Part shown: piece after piece, positions 39,886-43,371 of the stretch
How positions within the stretch are numbered: position 1 is the first letter of the stretch
Layout of the letters: each line of letters starts with the position of its first letter
DNA from: 02-FULL-45-11b sp041663485
Lineage (GTDB): Bacteria; Patescibacteriota; Patescibacteriia; Buchananbacterales; UBA6539
Assembly: GCA_041663485.1 (NCBI GenBank)
Contig: JBAYMO010000011.1
Location: forward strand, 1 to 43,371
Direction: 5' to 3'
Length of the DNA stretch: 43,371 nt
Made by a program: the position numbers and the translations under genes
The notes under the pieces: generated by a model
Databases searched by the model: none
What the model saw: the letters and a program-made list of their open reading frames with translations, nothing else
What the model was told of the DNA's origin: nothing

Positions 39886-41124
39886 ATGACGACAACAGAA
39901 GAAAAAATAATACCGAAGGGATGGCAAGTCAAAACAATTGATGATGTTTCTTTGGTTTTTAAAGGCAAGGGCTTGTCTAAGGATAAAATTGATTCCTCTG
40001 GAAAAAATAAGTGTATTTTATATGGTCAGCTTTTTACCACCTATAACGAAATAATTAAGGATGCCAAAAGCAGAACCAATTCTGATGAAGGTGTTAGATC
40101 ACAAAATGGAGATATACTCATGCCGGGATCAACAACAACTAAAGCCGAGGATCTAGCGATTGCCTCAGCTATTCTTGAAGATAATGTTTTGCTGGGTGGT
40201 GATATAAATATTTTAAGAAAAAAAGATAATACTTATGAGCCAGCTTTTTTGGCCTATTACATAACTCACCACAGGAAACAGGAAGTGGGTAATTTTGGTC
40301 AGGGAATAACAATCATACATCTATACGGTCGTGATATAAAAAAAATTCAACTCATACTGCCACCACTTTCTGAACAAAAAAAAATTGCAGAAATTCTATC
40401 TACTATTGATGATGAAATTAAAAAGACCAGTGAGGTTATTTCTCAAACTGAAAAGCTTAAAAAGGGATTGATGCGAGATCTTTTTACAAAAGGTATTGGA
40501 CATAAAAAATTTAAAAAGACTAAAATTGGTGCCATTCCAGAAGAATGGGAAGTTTTGAAGCTATCAGAAATTGCGCAAGTAGAGCGTGGAAAGTTTTCAC
40601 ATAGACCGCGTAATGCACCTGAATTTTACGGTGGAGATATTCCATTTATTCAAACAGGTGACGTTGTTAATTCAAACGGCAAGATATCTTCGTATACTCA
40701 AACTTTAAACGAGAAAGGTTTATCCGTTAGTAAATTATTTAAAAAAGGTACAATCGTAATTACTATTGCGGCAAATATTGGTGATACAGGAATACTACAA
40801 TTTGATTCGTGTTTTCCAGACAGCTTAATAGGTATTACTCCTTCAGAAAAAATTGATTCCATATTTCTTGAATATTATCTCAGAACCCAGAAAGAATATT
40901 TAAACAGCATCTCTACCCAATCTGCTCAAAAGAATATTAATTTAGAAAAATTAAAACCACTCCCAATAATATTACCCGCAAAGGATGAACAGGAAAAAAT
41001 TGCAGGAATTTTGTTATCGGTCGATGAGAAAATTTTAATTAATACAAAATACAGAAAAACTTTAAGGAAACTCAAAAAAGGATTAATGTCAGATTTATTG
41101 AGTGGTAAAGTAAGAACTATATAG
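39886..41124 (+). CDS. hsdS: Type I restriction-modification specificity subunit
   Basis: 412 aa from ATG 39886. Two target-recognition domains separated by conserved helices: PLSEQKKIAEILSTIDDEIKK (first spacer) and the repeat PAKDEQEKIAGILLSVDEKIL near the C-terminus; the second TRD begins KTKIGAIPEEWEVLKLSEIA. HsdS sets the two half-sites of the DNA target for HsdM and HsdR. It is translationally close to both neighbours. Confidence 0.94.
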   Translation: MTTTEEKIIPKGWQVKTIDDVSLVFKGKGLSKDKIDSSGKNKCILYGQLFTTYNEIIKDAKSRTNSDEGVRSQNGDILMPGSTTTKAEDLAIASAILEDNVLLGGDINILRKKDNTYEPAFLAYYITHHRKQEVGNFGQGITIIHLYGRDIKKIQLILPPLSEQKKIAEILSTIDDEIKKTSEVISQTEKLKKGLMRDLFTKGIGHKKFKKTKIGAIPEEWEVLKLSEIAQVERGKFSHRPRNAPEFYGGDIPFIQTGDVVNSNGKISSYTQTLNEKGLSVSKLFKKGTIVITIAANIGDTGILQFDSCFPDSLIGITPSEKIDSIFLEYYLRTQKEYLNSISTQSAQKNINLEKLKPLPIILPAKDEQEKIAGILLSVDEKILINTKYRKTLRKLKKGLMSDLLSGKVRTI

Positions 41125-41133
41125 GGTACGTAT

Positions 41134-43320
41134 ATGAAAATTCAAAAAGTCGAAAAACTTAATCATGCAAGATTTCACAATTATTCATGGGATTCAACCT
41201 TAGTTGATTTTGCTGATGGAGTTAATTTACTTTTTGGATGGAATGGATCTGGGAAAACCACCTTTTCAAATGTGTTGCGTAGTCTCGAAAACGGAGTCGT
41301 CGAAAATAATTGCACTTTTAAGATTAAAACTGAGTCCTCACAGATTACTGATACTTGTGATTTAAATTTAACAAAAAATAATATAAGAATTTTTAATGGT
41401 AGCTATGTTGAAGAAACACTTAAAGGAAGCGAGACAATCCCTTATATCTTTTTTGCAGGCAAAGAAGCAGTAAGTTACGATGCAGAAGAGCATAAATTGA
41501 AAGATAAAAAAGATGAATTAAGTAAAATAATTCTCCCAACTAAACATGATGATATTGCTAGCACTACGGCAGTCGTAATCAAAGAAGTTGGCGGAATAAA
41601 TAGTATAAAGAAACAGCTCGTAGGCGCCGGCACTTACGCCAGTTATTCAAAGACTGATTTTGAGAAGCGAATTGTGGATATAGAGAAAAAGATAGCTGAT
41701 GGAAAAATCAAAAGTCACACTGAATTAATACGTACAGACATTGATTCATTAAAAAGTCAGTTAATGAATACTGAAAGATTGGCGAAAAATGACAATGATA
41801 TAGCCAACGCCGCCAAATGGCTTATCGGTAATATTGAAAATATAAATAATTGGTTAGGATCACAACCGGTGCAGGTCCACTCAAAAAGAATAGATGACCT
41901 AAATGAAACTCAAACTGGCTGGATTAAACAAGGTGTTAGTTTGCATTTTAATCAAGAAAAACCGCTCGCGAAATGTTTATTTTGTAATTCTGACATCTCA
42001 AATACAGAAGAGCTGATAAAACATTTTTCAGATGAAGTCGTTAAGGCGATAAACTCAATTGATGAATACCTAAAGATTATTGAGGGATATACCACTAGTT
42101 TTGCTAAATTAGATTCATTGTCCAGTTCCCAACAACAAAATGTAGATTCTATTAGAGCTGTATTTGATGCTCTAGCCGTAATCCTGAAAGAGAAAAGGTC
42201 TTCTATCTCAGTGGTAAAAACTGCATATACGATCGATATAACAAAACTGACTCCAATGACAAGCCCGACTTCAGCCGATGCTACTTCTGTTGCTTACGCT
42301 ATTGAGACACATTTCGTTGCACAGCAATACGAAGAATATGCCAGAGCAAAGGATCTTTTTGCAAAAGCTACAGATCAAAGGTCAGCTATAACTCTTGAGA
42401 TTTCTAAGTTGGATACACAAGTTAAGGAATTAAAGCAAAAAGTAAAAAACACGCTAGAACCAGCTCAAGCATTAAATCGTCTCTTTAAGGTTGTATTCCC
42501 TTATCGAAAAATAGAAATCACCGATGCTGATGACGGCAAAGGATATGCTTTAAAAAGAGATGGAGCAAACTGTGCATTTTCTAGTTTGAGTGAGGGAGAG
42601 AAAAATTTTATTGCGCTGGCTTATTTTATTTATTCAATTAATGACGCACAGAACAAACTTCCAGATGATGGGGTTGTAGTAGTTGACGATCCAGTATCAA
42701 GTCTTGATAAACAGGCAATATTTCAAATATTTTCAATTATTGTTGACGAAATAAAAAACCACACTGGACGACAATACTTTATACTTACTCATAATCTAGA
42801 TTTTCTTGGTCACTTAAAAGAACACTTTAGAAAAAAGATAGAAAGTAGTGATATAAGATTATTTAGCTTCGCGGCTACAAGCAGTGGTTGCATTATAGAA
42901 GCCATACATCCACTACTTAGAGATCACCGATCAGATTACTATTATGTATTTAGTGTCTTAGCTAAACATAAAGATGCTTGTGATCTAGAAGATGCACATT
43001 TGGTTGTTAATTTGTTGCGTCGTTGGTTAGAAACTTTTTTAGAATTTAAATTTTCTACTACAGGTGATTTACGATCTACCCTTGAAACTGCCTATCTGTC
43101 GGCTACCAAAGCTACCGAAAAAGAAGCCAGCCCATTTAGCGCCAACCATCTGGAAATGTATCGTTTTATTAATCACGGATCCCATGGGTTTGTAGACACA
43201 GAATCGGTTGATGACTCAATCCTAACTAATGCTCATCAACGAATTCAAGAAGCATTTCGGTTAGTAGAAATTTTAGATCCGCTTCATTATAAAAAATTAG
43301 AAGGAATTAGCCACATATGA
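41134..43320 (+). CDS. AAA_13-type ATPase, probable PrrC/RloC-like anticodon nuclease
   Basis: 728 aa. ABC/SMC-like ATPase: Walker A GWNGSGKT (35-42), the FFAGKEAV segment seen in AAA_13 proteins, a long coiled-coil middle with C281-LF-C284 (zinc-hook-like), signature SLSEGEKN (484-491), Walker B VVVVDDPVSSLD (D518-D519) and a switch His (H553). The C-terminal part has R629-x3-E633 and NHGSHG (H681, H684), resembling the R-x3-E...H triad of PrrC/RloC nucleases. It sits between hsdS and an apparent hsdR, the E. coli prr order. If correct, it is an RNase that cuts tRNA anticodon loops when restriction is blocked. The ATPase call is firm; the nuclease call is inferred. Confidence 0.8.
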   Translation: MKIQKVEKLNHARFHNYSWDSTLVDFADGVNLLFGWNGSGKTTFSNVLRSLENGVVENNCTFKIKTESSQITDTCDLNLTKNNIRIFNGSYVEETLKGSETIPYIFFAGKEAVSYDAEEHKLKDKKDELSKIILPTKHDDIASTTAVVIKEVGGINSIKKQLVGAGTYASYSKTDFEKRIVDIEKKIADGKIKSHTELIRTDIDSLKSQLMNTERLAKNDNDIANAAKWLIGNIENINNWLGSQPVQVHSKRIDDLNETQTGWIKQGVSLHFNQEKPLAKCLFCNSDISNTEELIKHFSDEVVKAINSIDEYLKIIEGYTTSFAKLDSLSSSQQQNVDSIRAVFDALAVILKEKRSSISVVKTAYTIDITKLTPMTSPTSADATSVAYAIETHFVAQQYEEYARAKDLFAKATDQRSAITLEISKLDTQVKELKQKVKNTLEPAQALNRLFKVVFPYRKIEITDADDGKGYALKRDGANCAFSSLSEGEKNFIALAYFIYSINDAQNKLPDDGVVVVDDPVSSLDKQAIFQIFSIIVDEIKNHTGRQYFILTHNLDFLGHLKEHFRKKIESSDIRLFSFAATSSGCIIEAIHPLLRDHRSDYYYVFSVLAKHKDACDLEDAHLVVNLLRRWLETFLEFKFSTTGDLRSTLETAYLSATKATEKEASPFSANHLEMYRFINHGSHGFVDTESVDDSILTNAHQRIQEAFRLVEILDPLHYKKLEGISHI

Positions 43321-43371
43321 AATTTAACGAACAATACACAATTGAATATCACATCATAAAATTCATACGAG
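43317..43371 (+). CDS. Start of a gene, probably hsdR, cut by the window edge
   Basis: ATG 43317 overlaps the previous stop (ATGA). The 18 visible residues read MKFNEQYTIEYHIIKFIR, compatible with the N-terminus of type I restriction subunits (a polar start, then a helix with 'IE...II..L'). Position after hsdM-hsdS-ATPase supports hsdR, the motor and nuclease subunit. Too little is present for certainty. Confidence 0.5.
   Translation, partial: MKFNEQYTIEYHIIKFIR

Overview
This window looks like a chromosome segment from a Candidate Phyla Radiation (Patescibacteria) bacterium, most likely a Parcubacteria-type lineage. Evidence read from the sequence: a compact str/S10/spc ribosomal block in which no L30 (rpmD) gene lies between rpsE and rplO (a known CPR trait), many 1-20 nt intergenic gaps, Lys/Ala-rich tails on several ribosomal proteins, a bacterial AspRS with no GAD insertion, and TGA used as a stop. 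No rRNA gene or CRISPR array was seen.

Layout. 1-544: 3' part of an M50 site-2 protease. 554-5536: str block (rpsL, rpsG, fusA, a small hypothetical gene, tuf). 5602-16936: rpsJ, then a 357-nt gene-free, strongly structured stretch, then rplC through secY. 16952-19599: a tight run of a small hypothetical gene, adk, map, ruvX and recO. 19600-31990: housekeeping genes (aspS, HD hydrolase, YbaK-like, scpA, scpB, a PBP5-like carboxypeptidase) interrupted by four G+C-richer single-gene units, each with its own promoter, a good Shine-Dalgarno sequence and terminators. A sugar-kinase-like gene followed by three tandem divergent phosphoribosyltransferases lies at 26601-29787. 32042-33618: tpiA and a TPR membrane protein.

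33622-34989: tRNA-Thr(GGT), tRNA-Tyr(GTA), tRNA-Thr(TGT), rpmG, a broken four-helix-bundle gene and tRNA-Trp(CCA). Two tRNA-Thr fragments lie here, each interrupted by the same family of short GC-rich palindrome. From about 35100 to the right edge the content is accessory: a Nudix fusion protein, a large serine recombinase, a 38-aa basic peptide gene behind a perfect consensus promoter, and a type I restriction-modification locus ordered hsdM-hsdS-AAA ATPase-(hsdR start).

The strongest candidate for an interesting system is this last locus. An AAA_13-type ATPase carrying a CxxC pair and a C-terminal R-x3-E...H pattern sits between hsdS and a probable hsdR, the order of the E. coli prr locus that carries the suicidal anticodon nuclease PrrC. 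Other leading candidates are the structured rpsJ-rplC RNA, a possible pseudoknot over the tuf ribosome binding site, the kinase plus triple phosphoribosyltransferase cluster, and the palindromes inside tRNA remnants. All functional calls rest on reading motifs by eye; no database search was possible.
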